DNA of 64,000 bases, taken from Akkermansia muciniphila (GTDB taxonomy: Bacteria; Verrucomicrobiota; Verrucomicrobiia; Verrucomicrobiales; Akkermansiaceae). Shown piece after piece: positions 36,526 to 47,258 of this stretch. The notes below the pieces were generated by a model. That model ran no database searches and was not told the DNA's origin. It was given only the letters and a program-made list of their open reading frames with translations. The position numbers and the translations under genes were made by a program. The stretch spans positions 1 through 64,000 of the forward strand of contig CAMDCV010000005.1 in the NCBI GenBank assembly GCA_945890645.1, in the 5' to 3' direction. Each line of letters begins with the position of its first letter. Position 1 is the first letter of the stretch.

Positions 36526-38985
36526 TCAGCGATTGCGATAAGGTTTGCCTGCAGGATCTTGCAGTTCCACATTCACCATGATGAGAACATTGCGACGGAT
36601 GGGTTGACGTGCTTTGCTTTGGAACAAACGTCCCACGAATGGCATGCTGCCTAAAATGGGTACTTTGTCTTCTACATTCTGCACGCGCTCTTCTACCATG
36701 CCGCCTAAGACAATCGTAGCACCATCAGCAATGGTGACACTGGTATCGGTGCGAATGATGCTGAATACCGGTTGTAAAATGCGGTTGGGTGTCACTTCGC
36801 CAAATGTTGACGAGCTTTCCGATAAGCCACCAAAGTCAAAACTGGACGATGATCCGCTGCTGATCGGTGTGCCGTAGTTGACGAAACCATCAAAATTGGT
36901 GACTTCCGGCTTCAAGGACAACTCAATGTAGCGACGATCGGCGCTGACGATCGGATTGACTTCGAGCACGACACCTACATCGCGCTTTTCGAATGCGGTA
37001 GGCATGGCCGGAGTAATCGGCGTGAGAGGTGTGTTCTGCCCCACGATGTTCCCCGTATTGATGTCAACAAATTGCTCACCACCCACGGTGTTCGGCAGTT
37101 CGGGGGGCTCGTATTCGGTGGGATAGATGAATTCGCGAATGACTTCGATTTTCGATGTCTGACCGCTGCGTGTCACCGTTGCCGGTTGGGTCATCAAGTC
37201 AGTGCTTTTCTTCTGATCCAATCCGCGCATCAGCATTTCGATTTGGCCGCCGCTGACGTTATTCGCCAGCAATGAGAGCACACCCGGGGCGCGACGCGGA
37301 GGAGGCGAGAAGCCGTTGTTACTATCTTGAATCAGGGCATCGATGCTGTTGCCCTGAATGGCGCCATCGCCACTGCGGTTACCAGCAGTCACGGGATTCG
37401 CATTCGGGCTCACTAGCGAGACATCGTTGATATTAAAACCATTGCCCGCGGTACCGCCCCCGAGGAAGAGGGCGTCGCTGCCGGGAGAAATGCCAGTGCC
37501 TCCCAGGCCGACATTGCCAAACAACCAATCATAACTGAGCTCCTTTAATTCCGTCTCCAAGACCTTGATGATGGTCACGCGGATCACGACTTGAACGGGC
37601 TCTGTTTGCGCCATCGTGTCGACCACTTGTTGCACCAAATCATGATTGAGCGCGGTATTTAAAACGAAAAGCGAACTATTGACGGCATTGTAGGAGGCTT
37701 TGGCACCATCCGGAAAGCTGATCCCATAAGTGCGGAGCTTTTCCGTGGCTGTCATGCGAGTCGCACTCAGTCCCTCCTCAGGCTTGTTATCAAAAGGATC
37801 AGCCGGGGCAGCTGCAGCCGCACCAACGGAGTCAGCGGCAAGGAAGTCGGGGGGGACTTTATAGGTGCGGCCGACAAGCTGCACGTCGTCGGACCCAATG
37901 GGCCGAATATTGATCGCAAAATCATCGACGACATACTGTGTGCGCGTTTGCTCGCAAATGTATTTCAGCAATTGATCAATAGGAACGTTTTTGATTTTCA
38001 GATCGAAACGATAGGCGCGCACTCTCTGACCGATCTCAGAACCTTGGTTGCCCAAATTTAATACAATGTTGAACCCTTTTTCCACCGGATTCGTGGTGGT
38101 GGTATCGAGTTGCTTTGATTGGGTACGAATGAAGTCGATCGCTTCTTCAATGCCAACTCCTTCAAGATCGACCGAAGGGAAAATGATCTGTCGCATTTTT
38201 TCGGTGACAAATTGCACCTTGCGTTGCGTCGAAACTTCCGTGGGATTTTGCATCACAGAGTCAGCGAAATTTGTCACTGGCTTTTCCCAAAGCGCATCGA
38301 CTTCCTGCAGCAGTTGTGAGCGAGCTTGGTCGTAGGCGGCAATGGAATAATCCGTTTTTTGTGCCGCCACTTTTTCCATACCACGACGGGCAGCGGTGTT
38401 GGTAGGATCGATGCGTAATACATCTTGATACATGGCTTTCGCCATGTCGAACTTGCCCAATTGAAAAAATCCATCGGCTTCGTAAAGCGTGCGACGCACT
38501 TCATCGACGTCTTTGGCATGCTCTTTGGTGATGGCAGGATTGGTGCGGATCGGGTCGTTTAATTTATCACGCATCGCTAGGGCCGCTCCGTGAGTCGGGG
38601 CCACGTTTTCCGCAAGCACTTGTTCGATCAGTCGTTTTGCGCCCTCGACATCACCTTTGCGGGAGAGATGTGCGGCGGCTTGCACGGTTGCAGTGGCATA
38701 GCGCTCGGTGGCGGCCTGCCTCAATTCGAGAGTGGCTGGAGCATCGGGTAAAAGATTGCGGGCCTTGAGGAATTGTTCCGCAGCCTCTGCATGCTTACCG
38801 GCACTATAAGAAACGTCCCCTTGCATCAACAACTGCTGCGCTTCCGTCGTGCGCTCCATGCGTGCATTCGCTTCTTTTTGCGCGGTGCTTTGCCCGAAAG
38901 AAAGCGCCATCGATAGCGAGGTCGCGATCAGTGCTTGTCTCCAGCCGAGCGGGTGTTTGTGTTTTGCAAATGTTGCGTGCGCCAT
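36526..38985 (-). CDS. TPR-headed secretin (type II/IV pilus family)
   Basis: An 819-residue exported protein. A signal sequence (WRQALIATSLSMALSFGQSTAQ) is followed by TPR-like helices to about residue 215, then secretin N-domains ('IFPSVDLEGVGIEEAIDFIRTQS', 'IKNVPIDQLLKYICEQT') and the secretin core. The core ends with 'VTRSGQTSKIEVIREF', 'KRDVGVVLEVNPIVSADRRYIELSLKPEVTNF', 'IADGATIVLGGMVEERVQNVEDKVPILGSMPFVGRLFQSKA'. It would form an outer-membrane ring. TPR-headed secretins of this kind occur in Verrucomicrobia (for example the Amuc_1098 locus of Akkermansia). The usual PilM/PilN-like partners are absent here; instead an anchored protein, an AAA+ ATPase and an ABC transporter follow. Confidence 0.88.
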   Translation of the reverse strand: MAHATFAKHKHPLGWRQALIATSLSMALSFGQSTAQKEANARMERTTEAQQLLMQGDVSYSAGKHAEAAEQFLKARNLLPDAPATLELRQAATERYATATVQAAAHLSRKGDVEGAKRLIEQVLAENVAPTHGAALAMRDKLNDPIRTNPAITKEHAKDVDEVRRTLYEADGFFQLGKFDMAKAMYQDVLRIDPTNTAARRGMEKVAAQKTDYSIAAYDQARSQLLQEVDALWEKPVTNFADSVMQNPTEVSTQRKVQFVTEKMRQIIFPSVDLEGVGIEEAIDFIRTQSKQLDTTTTNPVEKGFNIVLNLGNQGSEIGQRVRAYRFDLKIKNVPIDQLLKYICEQTRTQYVVDDFAINIRPIGSDDVQLVGRTYKVPPDFLAADSVGAAAAAPADPFDNKPEEGLSATRMTATEKLRTYGISFPDGAKASYNAVNSSLFVLNTALNHDLVQQVVDTMAQTEPVQVVIRVTIIKVLETELKELSYDWLFGNVGLGGTGISPGSDALFLGGGTAGNGFNINDVSLVSPNANPVTAGNRSGDGAIQGNSIDALIQDSNNGFSPPPRRAPGVLSLLANNVSGGQIEMLMRGLDQKKSTDLMTQPATVTRSGQTSKIEVIREFIYPTEYEPPELPNTVGGEQFVDINTGNIVGQNTPLTPITPAMPTAFEKRDVGVVLEVNPIVSADRRYIELSLKPEVTNFDGFVNYGTPISSGSSSSFDFGGLSESSSTFGEVTPNRILQPVFSIIRTDTSVTIADGATIVLGGMVEERVQNVEDKVPILGSMPFVGRLFQSKARQPIRRNVLIMVNVELQDPAGKPYRNR

Positions 38986-39290
38986 GTGGTTTCGCGATTC
39001 GTAACAAAATTCCTTACCGACTGTAAGCGGAAAATCCGCAAAACGGCATTTTTTTTAGTCGAACGGCAAACGCAATTGTTCGAAACGCGGATGCGCCCGT
39101 TTCCGCCGCCGCTCTCGCTGCCAGCGGGCCGCTTTGTTTTTCCACCGTTGACAAAAAAACCAGAATCGGATTTTGAAAGTATTCATGCGAACACATGTTA
39201 TCCTGAACAGTAATGTGCGCAAGAAAAAATACCAAGTTTTTCCAAAAAAGGCGTGATTTATGATCTGCTAGGCGTTAATAACAGGAATCT
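38986..39290. promoter_or_regulatory. Divergent intergenic region, secretin / lipoprotein
   Basis: This 305-bp gap separates two divergent genes and must hold both promoters. It contains a small hairpin GCGGA-AAA-TCCGC at 39027-39039, a T8 run at 39049-39056 and TTGACA at 39148-39153. I could not match a good -10 box at the right spacing. I see no gene in it. Confidence 0.5.
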
Positions 39291-40130
39291 ATGAATATTC
39301 GCACATCAATCCGTGGAATCTCAGCAGCTGTTATCGCACTGGGATTGAGTAGCTGCCTTGAAATACACGAAACCATTCACCTGAAAAAGGATGGTTCTGG
39401 CACGATCGTCGAAGAAACTCTGCTCGGCGCCCAAACCAGCGCCATGATGCAGCAACTGTCGGCACTGCAAGGGGGACAAGCACCGGAGTTGTTAGGCGAA
39501 GATGCAGCAAAACAACGTGCGGAAAAATTTGGCAAAGGAGTCTCCGTCGCCAAAGTTGAAAAAATCGACAAAGACGGACGCACCGGATCCCGCGTGACGT
39601 TTAATTTTACGGACATCAACACGGTCACTCTCAACATGAGCGATGGTGCCGATGCCCTCAGCGACATGTCGCCGCAGGCCGCGGCAGCTGCCGAAGAAAA
39701 AGCCGACGACGTGAAACCGATTACTTTTGTTTATCAAGACGGCTTGCTCACGATTCAGATACCGCAACCGAAAAAAGAAGACATCGCCGATGCCAAAGAT
39801 GCCGCAGCGGAAGCTGATACCCCTGCGCCAGAAGCAGGTCCACAAGCCGCACAAATGCAGGCCATGGCGATGCAAATGATGAAGGACATGAAAGTATCCG
39901 CAAAAATCATTTTTGAACCCGGCATCGCAGAAACAAACGCCACGTATCACGACGGCAATACCATTACACTCATGGAAATGGACATGGGCAAACTCATGGC
40001 CGATCCGGAGATGATGAAAAAAATGCAAAACCTCGACATGAAGGACCCAGCCGTTTTTGAAGATAAACTCAAAGGCATGGAAGGCATCAAGAGCGAGACG
40101 AAGGATAAAATTACCGTGAAGGTAAAATGA
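39291..40130 (+). CDS. Lipoprotein of unknown function
   Basis: A 279-residue protein with a lipoprotein signal ending in LGLSSC (Cys about residue 22). The mature part starts 'LEIHETIHLKKDGSGTIVEETLLGAQ', a beta-type segment seen in several lipoproteins of unknown role. It continues with an Ala/Glu-rich linker and a Met-rich helical segment ('QAAQMQAMAMQMMKDMK'). It would be anchored in the outer or inner membrane facing the periplasm. No family is recognised. Confidence 0.8.
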   Translation: MNIRTSIRGISAAVIALGLSSCLEIHETIHLKKDGSGTIVEETLLGAQTSAMMQQLSALQGGQAPELLGEDAAKQRAEKFGKGVSVAKVEKIDKDGRTGSRVTFNFTDINTVTLNMSDGADALSDMSPQAAAAAEEKADDVKPITFVYQDGLLTIQIPQPKKEDIADAKDAAAEADTPAPEAGPQAAQMQAMAMQMMKDMKVSAKIIFEPGIAETNATYHDGNTITLMEMDMGKLMADPEMMKKMQNLDMKDPAVFEDKLKGMEGIKSETKDKITVKVK

Positions 40131-40148
40131 GTCTAGCCACTACGAATC

Positions 40149-40748
40149 ATGATGTCCGCATTTATCGGTGCTGATGGTGCTGGCGTTTTTGTTTTATACG
40201 GGTTAGCCATATTGACCTTGGTCTCGGTGCCCTGGTTTGTCTTGGAAATCATTTTGGCATGTAAGAGAAAAACATATTTCTCGATCCCAGCGTTGTGCAT
40301 CGCGCTTTTCATTTTCCCCTTTTTGTATTCGTATTATTCGGATTTTAAGAGATCAGCAGACACGGAACGAAGTCGAAAAAAAGAATCCACTGTTGTCGTC
40401 CGGCTCACTGAGAAAGGGGAGGTCATGGTAGATGGTGCACTTAATTCTGATGAGATGATATTCCTGAGTGGTAAAATCACATTTTCAATCGACTTTGCAG
40501 ATTCGAGACAATTGGAAGGAATATGCTCGGAATTTTACTTTTATAGAATTGAGGAACAATTCAGTTCTCTAGTTTTAAAGGGCATTCCCATTTCTGATAA
40601 GGATCGCCTTGCATTCATGGCAACTATGCCTCCGTCTCCGGAGGGAACTCCGCGATACGCACAAACAGAAATTTATAGATTACAGTTCGATAGAGATAAT
40701 CAGTTGTTCAGTTTCACGTGTCAATCGAGAGCAAAGTTAGCACTTTGA
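40149..40748 (+). CDS. Two-TM hypothetical protein
   Basis: A 199-residue protein with two membrane helices (about 13-36 and 45-62) and a soluble C-terminal domain of ~130 residues with no recognised family. The gene is clearly more AT-rich than its neighbours, which suggests a later acquisition or relaxed constraint. It begins 18 bp after the lipoprotein gene. Confidence 0.65.
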   Translation: MMSAFIGADGAGVFVLYGLAILTLVSVPWFVLEIILACKRKTYFSIPALCIALFIFPFLYSYYSDFKRSADTERSRKKESTVVVRLTEKGEVMVDGALNSDEMIFLSGKITFSIDFADSRQLEGICSEFYFYRIEEQFSSLVLKGIPISDKDRLAFMATMPPSPEGTPRYAQTEIYRLQFDRDNQLFSFTCQSRAKLAL

Positions 40749-40888
40749 TCACAAATCAGCCGATACATTGAAAACTCAGTTTGACATGCAAAAAGATTGA
40801 AAACTGCCGCGCCTACATCGCGATGCAAATATTTTGTAACGCGTCGAATTTTTCCGTGTAACTCCGGAGTGAAGCAACCAATACCATC

Positions 40889-43183
40889 ATGCGACACTCA
40901 TTCCTTTGCACACAAATCCTTCGTCACTTCAGTCTCTCCATCGCCACTAGTTCTTGCCTCTGGGCCGGATTGGAAAACGTTCGCCTCCACGATGCGGTAG
41001 GGTCGCCCCCGCTCATGTACGCCAATGGATTTTCCATCGCGCCGGACTCATCCACGGTGGCATTTCGCGCGAACTTCGCAAGCCCCACGTTGCAGGAATT
41101 CTTTCTCGTGCCCATCACGGGCGGCACTCCGGTTCCGGCGAATTTGAATGCACCAGGCGCAACGAATGGCGAACTAGACGCCACCGCTGCCACGGGTCAC
41201 TTTTATGGGCAAGGATCAATCTTCGCAAGCCTCGTTGAACTCAACCAAAATGGCTCGCCAAAGTCCGCGATTCAAGCGGCAGGAACAACGGTGGCAGCGC
41301 AAAACGTGAACATTTCGCCCGCGAGCGGCATTGTTGATGTCCTTGATGCGCCCGCGCGTAATCAAATCGCATATGTATACAGTTTCTCTGGTGCGAACAG
41401 CGTGCGCGGCCAAGAGGTAGGCACACCCAGTCCCAATCTGCTGAGTCCCTCTGGGCTAAATGTCACTGATCAAGCTATCTCACCCGATGGTAATTATTTA
41501 ATCACTTCCGGCACAGGTGGTTCGGTGTTGCGCGAGGCTGTTTATAGCACTTTGCTAGACGAGGATTCTGGGGTGATTGATGTGGCCCTCACAGGAGCAC
41601 CAGTGTTAGGCGGAGGCATTACCGATTTTAAAATTTCCGATGACTCGGCTTCGGTTGTCATCCGTGGTGCGATCAGCGCCATAAGTGTCGAGGAATTGTA
41701 TGCCTGTCCGATTGATGGTTCCGGACCACTTGTGGCTTTAGTCTCCAGCCCGGCATCGGTGACCGATTACGCGATTTCACCCGATGGCACCAAGGTAGTC
41801 TATTTACGGAAAGTCGGCATCGGCACTCCGGAACTTTATGTAAAACCCATCACGGGCGGAACTGCGGTGAAACTCAACGGCACCCTTCCGAGCGGTGCCA
41901 ATGGCATCTCCAACTTCGCCATCACAGCTGACAGTCAACGTGTGGTTTATCTAGCAGACCAAACGACTGTCGGCGTCAATGAACTGTTTGTCACAATGAT
42001 GGATGGCACTGGCAACACCAAGCTCAACAGTGCATTGGTACGATCCATCAGCGCTTTCAAACTCAGTCCCGAAGGCGGCTTCGCCATCTACCGTGCCGAT
42101 CCCGATGCGGTGGGCCGTCATGAGTTATTCCACGTCGCTGTGACAGGTGGCACCGTAACTCGTCAACATCCCCCACTGGGAATCGGACGCACTGTACGCA
42201 ATGACTTTTTGATTCCTTCGGAACAACACATTGCCTTTCGCGGCGATATCAGCGGCATTCCTGGCCAAGTCCAACTCTACGTAGCTCGTGCCGCAAATCC
42301 CGCCATCACCCGCATGGATACCATTTCGATTGCGGCAGGTGATGTCGACTCCTTCGAGGCGGCGCCTGATGGCAATACGCTCGTCTATCTAGCCGATGTC
42401 GAAAATGACACCTCTGTCGAAGTTCACGCGGCGTGGGGTGTTCCAGAAATCACTCCGCTCGTCAATCGTTGGGGCCAGATTGGTACTCCCGTCATCAATC
42501 AAACATTTACTATCTCCGATGTCGAAACGCCCGCTAACAATTTGATCGTCACAACCTCTTCTTCTAACACTGCCGTAGTAGCTGAGACGGGCATTTCAGT
42601 GACGGGCATCGGTTCAAGTCGCACGATTTCAATCACTCCAGTCAGCGGAGCCACGGGCTCCACCATCATCACGGTTCAAGTTTCAGACGGCACCTACGTT
42701 GCCACGCGCACCTTCTCGGTGATCCGTTACAGCAGCGAATACTGGAATTGGTTGATTTCCCATTTCGGCTTAACGGTCATCACCAATGAAACACTCAAAA
42801 CCAGTATCTGGGGCCCTAACGCAGATTCCGATGGCGACGATCGCGAAAACTATGTTGAATATGCGCTCGGTTCATCGCCCACCACAGCAGAAAACTTTCT
42901 CAATCCCATCACGATCGCAATCGCCGATGTATCGGGCACAAGTTATGCACGCATCTCCCATCGGATTCGCACGAACGAAACAATGCTCACCTATCGTTTA
43001 AATGTGAGCACGAATCTCCAAGACTGGAGCACGACAGAAACGGGTTGGGTCAACGCAGGCACAGTTTCCTCCTCCACCATCGACGCCAACTTCAGTCAAA
43101 TCGAGCGCCAATTGTCCCGCTCCACAACGATAGAGCCACGACAATTCGTAGCACTCGAGATTATCTGGGGCGTTGATGAGTAA
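40889..43183 (+). CDS. Large secreted beta-propeller protein with Ig-like and Verrucomicrobial C-terminal modules
   Basis: A 764-residue protein with a hydrophobic N-terminus. Residues ~40-515 contain TolB/WD40-like blades with the repeated pattern 'xxYAISPDGTKVVYLRK...ELYVKPITGG' ('DQAISPDGNYLI', 'NFAITADSQRVVYLAD', 'SFEAAPDGNTLVYLAD'). A ~90-residue Ig/cadherin-like segment ('TPVINQTFTISDVETPANNLIVTTSSSNTAVV') follows, then 'WGPNADSDGDDRENYVEYALGSSP' and 'YRLNVSTNLQDWSTTETGW', both typical of exported Verrucomicrobial proteins. It is probably extracellular or cell-surface bound; the ligand is unknown. TTGTAA and TGTAAC with 17-base spacing lie upstream and may be its promoter. Confidence 0.82.
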   Translation: MRHSFLCTQILRHFSLSIATSSCLWAGLENVRLHDAVGSPPLMYANGFSIAPDSSTVAFRANFASPTLQEFFLVPITGGTPVPANLNAPGATNGELDATAATGHFYGQGSIFASLVELNQNGSPKSAIQAAGTTVAAQNVNISPASGIVDVLDAPARNQIAYVYSFSGANSVRGQEVGTPSPNLLSPSGLNVTDQAISPDGNYLITSGTGGSVLREAVYSTLLDEDSGVIDVALTGAPVLGGGITDFKISDDSASVVIRGAISAISVEELYACPIDGSGPLVALVSSPASVTDYAISPDGTKVVYLRKVGIGTPELYVKPITGGTAVKLNGTLPSGANGISNFAITADSQRVVYLADQTTVGVNELFVTMMDGTGNTKLNSALVRSISAFKLSPEGGFAIYRADPDAVGRHELFHVAVTGGTVTRQHPPLGIGRTVRNDFLIPSEQHIAFRGDISGIPGQVQLYVARAANPAITRMDTISIAAGDVDSFEAAPDGNTLVYLADVENDTSVEVHAAWGVPEITPLVNRWGQIGTPVINQTFTISDVETPANNLIVTTSSSNTAVVAETGISVTGIGSSRTISITPVSGATGSTIITVQVSDGTYVATRTFSVIRYSSEYWNWLISHFGLTVITNETLKTSIWGPNADSDGDDRENYVEYALGSSPTTAENFLNPITIAIADVSGTSYARISHRIRTNETMLTYRLNVSTNLQDWSTTETGWVNAGTVSSSTIDANFSQIERQLSRSTTIEPRQFVALEIIWGVDE

Positions 43184-43417
43184 ACTTAGCCTTGTCATCA
43201 GCTAACATTCTAAACGAATCTATATCGGCATCTGCAGAAATCCGGTCAAATGTAGCTTCTATAGCTCATGGAAACTCTATCACTAGCGACATGGCCGTTT
43301 AGGCAGATGACGAATTTGCGCTTGCACGGAAAAGTGCGACGCGCTATCGGAGGGGTGTCATTTCGGTTTCCTCGGGAAATCGTTCTACCAAAAATTCGTT
43401 CACTCTCTCGATGCACC

Positions 43418-44179
43418 ATGTCGCGCCCCTACAAGGCACCTGCGGAGACTGTCCGCACTGAACGGGGCGGCCTCATGCCTCACACACCGTGGACGATGCT
43501 ATTCCACGCCCGCGGCAATGATCAAGCGGCGCTCGAGCATCTCGGCGAAGTGCTGCGACTTTATTGGCGACCACTGCGCATTTGCATCGAACGTCGCGGC
43601 TTCGGACCAGATGAGTCAGAGGACCTCACACAGGAATTCATCTCTCGACTATTACAGAAAGGCAGCTTTGACGATGTGGATCCGCAAAAAGGCCGACTGC
43701 GCTCCTACTTACTCACAGGGTTGAATCATTTCCTCTCAAACGTACGTCGCGAACGAACGGCCCAACGTCGTGGTGGCGGGCAGGCGCATCTTTCGCTCGA
43801 TGCCACACTGGAAGAAGGCGGTGCGGGCGAGGTTGCGGCAGAGAATTGCACGCAGGATTCAGAATTCGACCGCGAATGGGCGTTTTCCTTGATCGGTAAT
43901 GTCATTGATGAACTGCGCGCGGAATTCTCCGCACAAGGAAAGTCCGAGTTGTTTGAAGCACTTCAGCCCGGCCTGATGCCGAATGGTAGTGTTTCCGGTG
44001 ATCTTGGTGATTTGGGGAAAGCCGTTGGCCTCAGCTCAGGAGCAACCCGTGTAGCATTGCATCGATTGCGCTTGCGGTTCCGCAATTTACTCTATCGACA
44101 TGTCGCCGCCACGGTGGGCAGCGAAGAGGAAATCGAAGATGAGGTGCGCGGTTTGATTCTCACTCTGCGCCAACAATGA
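43418..44179 (+). CDS. ECF-type RNA polymerase sigma factor
   Basis: A 253-residue protein from the ATG at 43418; an in-frame start at 43268 adds 50 residues without homology. The sigma-2 region is 'LGEVLRLYWRPLRICIERRGFGPDESEDLTQEFISRLLQKGSFDDVDPQKGRLRSYLLTGLNHFLSNVRR', and the sigma-4-like region is 'LGDLGKAVGLSSGATRVALHRLRLRFRNLL'. It resembles the kinase-associated ECF sigma factors of Planctomycetes and Verrucomicrobia. The Ser/Thr kinase gene follows by 7 bp, so phosphorylation or interaction with that kinase is the likely control; no anti-sigma gene is seen. Confidence 0.88.
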   Translation: MSRPYKAPAETVRTERGGLMPHTPWTMLFHARGNDQAALEHLGEVLRLYWRPLRICIERRGFGPDESEDLTQEFISRLLQKGSFDDVDPQKGRLRSYLLTGLNHFLSNVRRERTAQRRGGGQAHLSLDATLEEGGAGEVAAENCTQDSEFDREWAFSLIGNVIDELRAEFSAQGKSELFEALQPGLMPNGSVSGDLGDLGKAVGLSSGATRVALHRLRLRFRNLLYRHVAATVGSEEEIEDEVRGLILTLRQQ

Positions 44180-44186
44180 CTTGTTT

Positions 44187-47100
44187 ATGATCGACGATCT
44201 CGATGCCCTCTCCTCGCAAGCGGAAGCCGCCGCCCGCTTGTTAGAGGCCGCATTTTTCCAAGATCCGACAGGCATCGGCCAAGTGGACTCAGATCTCGAT
44301 GCCGATGTGCCGCTCGTCAACGGATACAATCTTGTAAAGTTGTTAGGCGAGGGCGGCTTCGGCATGGTTTATGAAGCCGAGCAATTGCTGCCCATACGCC
44401 GACGCGTGGCATTAAAAATTTTGCGTCCGGGATTCACAACTCGCGAGTTGTTAGCCCGCTTCGAGCAAGAGCGTCAGGCACTCGCGCTGATGAATCACCC
44501 GCACATTGCGCGCATTCACGATGCCGGTGAAACGGATGACGGTCGCCCATTCATCGCCATGGAAATGGTGGATGGTCCCACCATCGACCGCTACGCTCGC
44601 GATGCCTCACCACGAGAAATTGTCAGCATGATGGCGCTAGTTTGCCATGCCGTCGCGCACGCCCATCATAAGGGCATCATCCATCGCGATCTCAAGCCTT
44701 CGAACATCCTCGTCGCCACTGGTGCCGATGGCACACCGGAACCGCGCGTGATCGATTTTGGCATTGCCAAGGCACTTGAGGGGCCACTCATCACGCGGGT
44801 GTTTTTCACCGGTATGCGGCAAGTAGTGGGCACGCCCGGATACATGGGGCCCGAACGTGAAACCTCCGCACCCAGCGGCCAACCGGCGGACACACGCTCT
44901 GATGTTTATGCACTCGGTGCCATCTTATGGGAACTTCTCTCCGGAGAACGCTCATCGATTCACACAGAAGGTGCTTTACTCCGAGTGAACTTGCCCGAAG
45001 GCAAACCCGTGGCTCCAGAATTACGATGGATCGCAGAAATGGCCACCGCCGTAGAGCTGGACCGCCGCTATCCCGATGCCACCGCGCTGGCGGCGGATCT
45101 CGATGCATGGCTTTCCGGCCAACCCGTCCACGCGGCACCACCGGGTGTGTTGTATCGCTTACGCAAATGGGCGGGTCTCCATCCGTGGACCGGCACTGCA
45201 CTTGCGACCGCGTTGCTTGGATTGATCGCTGCTACGGCGTTTATCACTTTCCAGAATCGTAAGATCAGCAAGCAGGTGCTCGAGCTCCAAACCGCAGCTG
45301 CAGACGTGCGGGCTCGCTCTGCGGAACAGGCATTTCTGTTAGGTCTACAAGCCGTAGATGACTCACCATTACGAGCCGTGCAGTATTGGAACGAGTGCCT
45401 TCGTCTCGCGCCGGACCACCAGCGAGCGTCCGGCCACTTGGCGAGTGCGCTTCGCCAAGAACACCTGGTGGCATTTCTGGGTGAGTCGCCCGTGCTTCCT
45501 GACGGAACTTGGAACGAAGCAAAAATTTCGCCCAACGGCAACTGGATCGCGACGCGTGGCGTTGTCGGGCACGGTCGTACGATCTTGCGCATGAAACGGG
45601 GAGAAACCTCGTTTTCCTTAGTCGAAACTCCTGCTGCCGGTGGCCCGTGGGCGCTGGATGATGAAGGCAGTGTTTATTATCTGAATGGTTCAGGACAATT
45701 GGCGCGAACGAATAGAGAAGGTCATGTCGCTACCGACTCGTTTCGCTTTCGCGGGCTGCGCGATATCATCATCACGTCGCAGGGCGTCATGGCGATTGCT
45801 GGTGCTGGTGGTTTTGGTTGGCGCTGGCCCGATGGGACATGGAAAGTTCATCACCATAGCAATCTACCGGAAGCCTTAGTTGTTTCGCAGGATGGGTCCA
45901 CCCTCGTCGTGTCGGAAGGCTTTCAATTGCAGCGCTGGAAAATTTCCGACTCAAAGCCTTTCGCCATAAACAAATTCATTTCCGTATCCACATCGGCCCT
46001 AGCCATTTCTGCAGACGGGAAAACCACTTGCGTGGGTTCGCGCAGCGGCGTCGTGCAAGTTCTCACAGGCAATGAATCCACGGGTGAATTTGTCAACAAA
46101 TCGGCAGCGCTCGACATTTACCCCTCAGCCGACGCCACGGCCTGGATTGTCCGTAGCCCCGCGGGCTTGATATGGTGGGATCAAAAAACGAGTCGAGAAA
46201 TCTCGCGCTGGGATTCCGCGCAAGTTGTTCGCTGGTGCCTGCCATTAGGAAACTCAGGCGCCGTCGTTTCCCCTGCGGCAGGAGGCGTGGTGGTCATTGA
46301 TACACGCGGTGGTGAGGCACGCACGTGGAACTTGCCAGGAACGGAAGGTAAGGGACCGATGGCATTGGCTAACGATGGCAAAACCTTTGCGGTGTTGGAT
46401 GAAAATGCGCACGTATTCCGTTGGTTTGAACTCCGCCCTGCGACCGAACCAGCCATCTCGACGCGATCCGTGCCTGCCAACGCTCTCTGTTTAGCCATAG
46501 ATCCATATGGTTCGTTAAAATCGATGAATCGCTATGATTCCGAGGACGGCAACTATTACCGACTCGCGGCCCTATCCTCATGCGGTAAAGTTTCCGTCGC
46601 GGACCGTGCCAATGCGCCCGGAGTCGTGATCTCCAAGGAGGGAAAAAAAGAAGTGCGCGACTGGCCGAAATCCAGCGCCCTTGCGATCTCTCCATCGGGA
46701 CTGTGGCTCGCGACAGGCATGCCTAACGGAAATTTCAAAGTCATTTCACCCGATTCACAAACCCCTCTGCATGCTGGTGCCATCCAAGGCAGCGTGATCA
46801 CCGCTCTCGCCGTCAGCGACCATGGCCGCCTCGCAGCCGCAGCCGGGGGCCGCATTCATCTGCGCGGCGGGGGCATCGATGCCGCCACCATCGCCCGACC
46901 GGATGGAACTCATTTGATCCAGTTCTCGAACGATGGCCAGCGCCTCGCCATCTCTCGCGATGATGGGCTCATTGAGTGGAACAATGCGACCAACGGCGAG
47001 TCGCTTGCACTGCCAACGAGAATTCCCGGTAAGGCGCTGCAACTTGGTTGGTGCGCTGATGATTCCCTACTTCGTGTCCTTCTCACAGATGGCCGCATGT

Positions 47101-47192
47101 TGACTCTTCCCGCCAACCACGGCAGTCATTCAGTCGACTCCAATTTGTTAGGCTGGTATCTCGACGCCAACGGACGACTTCGTTGCAAATGA
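44187..47192 (+). CDS. Membrane-anchored Ser/Thr protein kinase with WD40-like sensor
   Basis: A 1001-residue protein (start ATG 44187). The Hanks-type kinase spans about 48-310: glycine loop GEGGFG at 54-59, catalytic Lys in 'VALKIL' (K77), 'HRDLKPSN' at 166-173, 'DFG' at 190-192 and 'GTPGYMGPE' near 215-223. It is followed by one TM helix (335-355), a coiled segment, and a ~600-residue beta-propeller of WD40-like repeats ('[18 protein letters not shown]', '[19 protein letters not shown]') that would be extracytoplasmic. It forms a two-gene unit with the upstream sigma factor, a signal-transduction pair that probably senses an envelope or external cue. Confidence 0.93.
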   Translation: MIDDLDALSSQAEAAARLLEAAFFQDPTGIGQVDSDLDADVPLVNGYNLVKLLGEGGFGMVYEAEQLLPIRRRVALKILRPGFTTRELLARFEQERQALALMNHPHIARIHDAGETDDGRPFIAMEMVDGPTIDRYARDASPREIVSMMALVCHAVAHAHHKGIIHRDLKPSNILVATGADGTPEPRVIDFGIAKALEGPLITRVFFTGMRQVVGTPGYMGPERETSAPSGQPADTRSDVYALGAILWELLSGERSSIHTEGALLRVNLPEGKPVAPELRWIAEMATAVELDRRYPDATALAADLDAWLSGQPVHAAPPGVLYRLRKWAGLHPWTGTALATALLGLIAATAFITFQNRKISKQVLELQTAAADVRARSAEQAFLLGLQAVDDSPLRAVQYWNECLRLAPDHQRASGHLASALRQEHLVAFLGESPVLPDGTWNEAKISPNGNWIATRGVVGHGRTILRMKRGETSFSLVETPAAGGPWALDDEGSVYYLNGSGQLARTNREGHVATDSFRFRGLRDIIITSQGVMAIAGAGGFGWRWPDGTWKVHHHSNLPEALVVSQDGSTLVVSEGFQLQRWKISDSKPFAINKFISVSTSALAISADGKTTCVGSRSGVVQVLTGNESTGEFVNKSAALDIYPSADATAWIVRSPAGLIWWDQKTSREISRWDSAQVVRWCLPLGNSGAVVSPAAGGVVVIDTRGGEARTWNLPGTEGKGPMALANDGKTFAVLDENAHVFRWFELRPATEPAISTRSVPANALCLAIDPYGSLKSMNRYDSEDGNYYRLAALSSCGKVSVADRANAPGVVISKEGKKEVRDWPKSSALAISPSGLWLATGMPNGNFKVISPDSQTPLHAGAIQGSVITALAVSDHGRLAAAAGGRIHLRGGGIDAATIARPDGTHLIQFSNDGQRLAISRDDGLIEWNNATNGESLALPTRIPGKALQLGWCADDSLLRVLLTDGRMLTLPANHGSHSVDSNLLGWYLDANGRLRCK

Positions 47193-47258
47193 GAGAGCTC
47201 CCTCGTTCTGTGAAAACTCCTTGCCAAGTTCGCTGCTTTCCGCCACGTTCCGCGCGTC

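Noticed and set aside
40710-40725. parS-like AGTTTCACGTGTCAAT
   Set aside because: Only 11 of 16 positions match the parS consensus and it lies inside a coding region far from parB.
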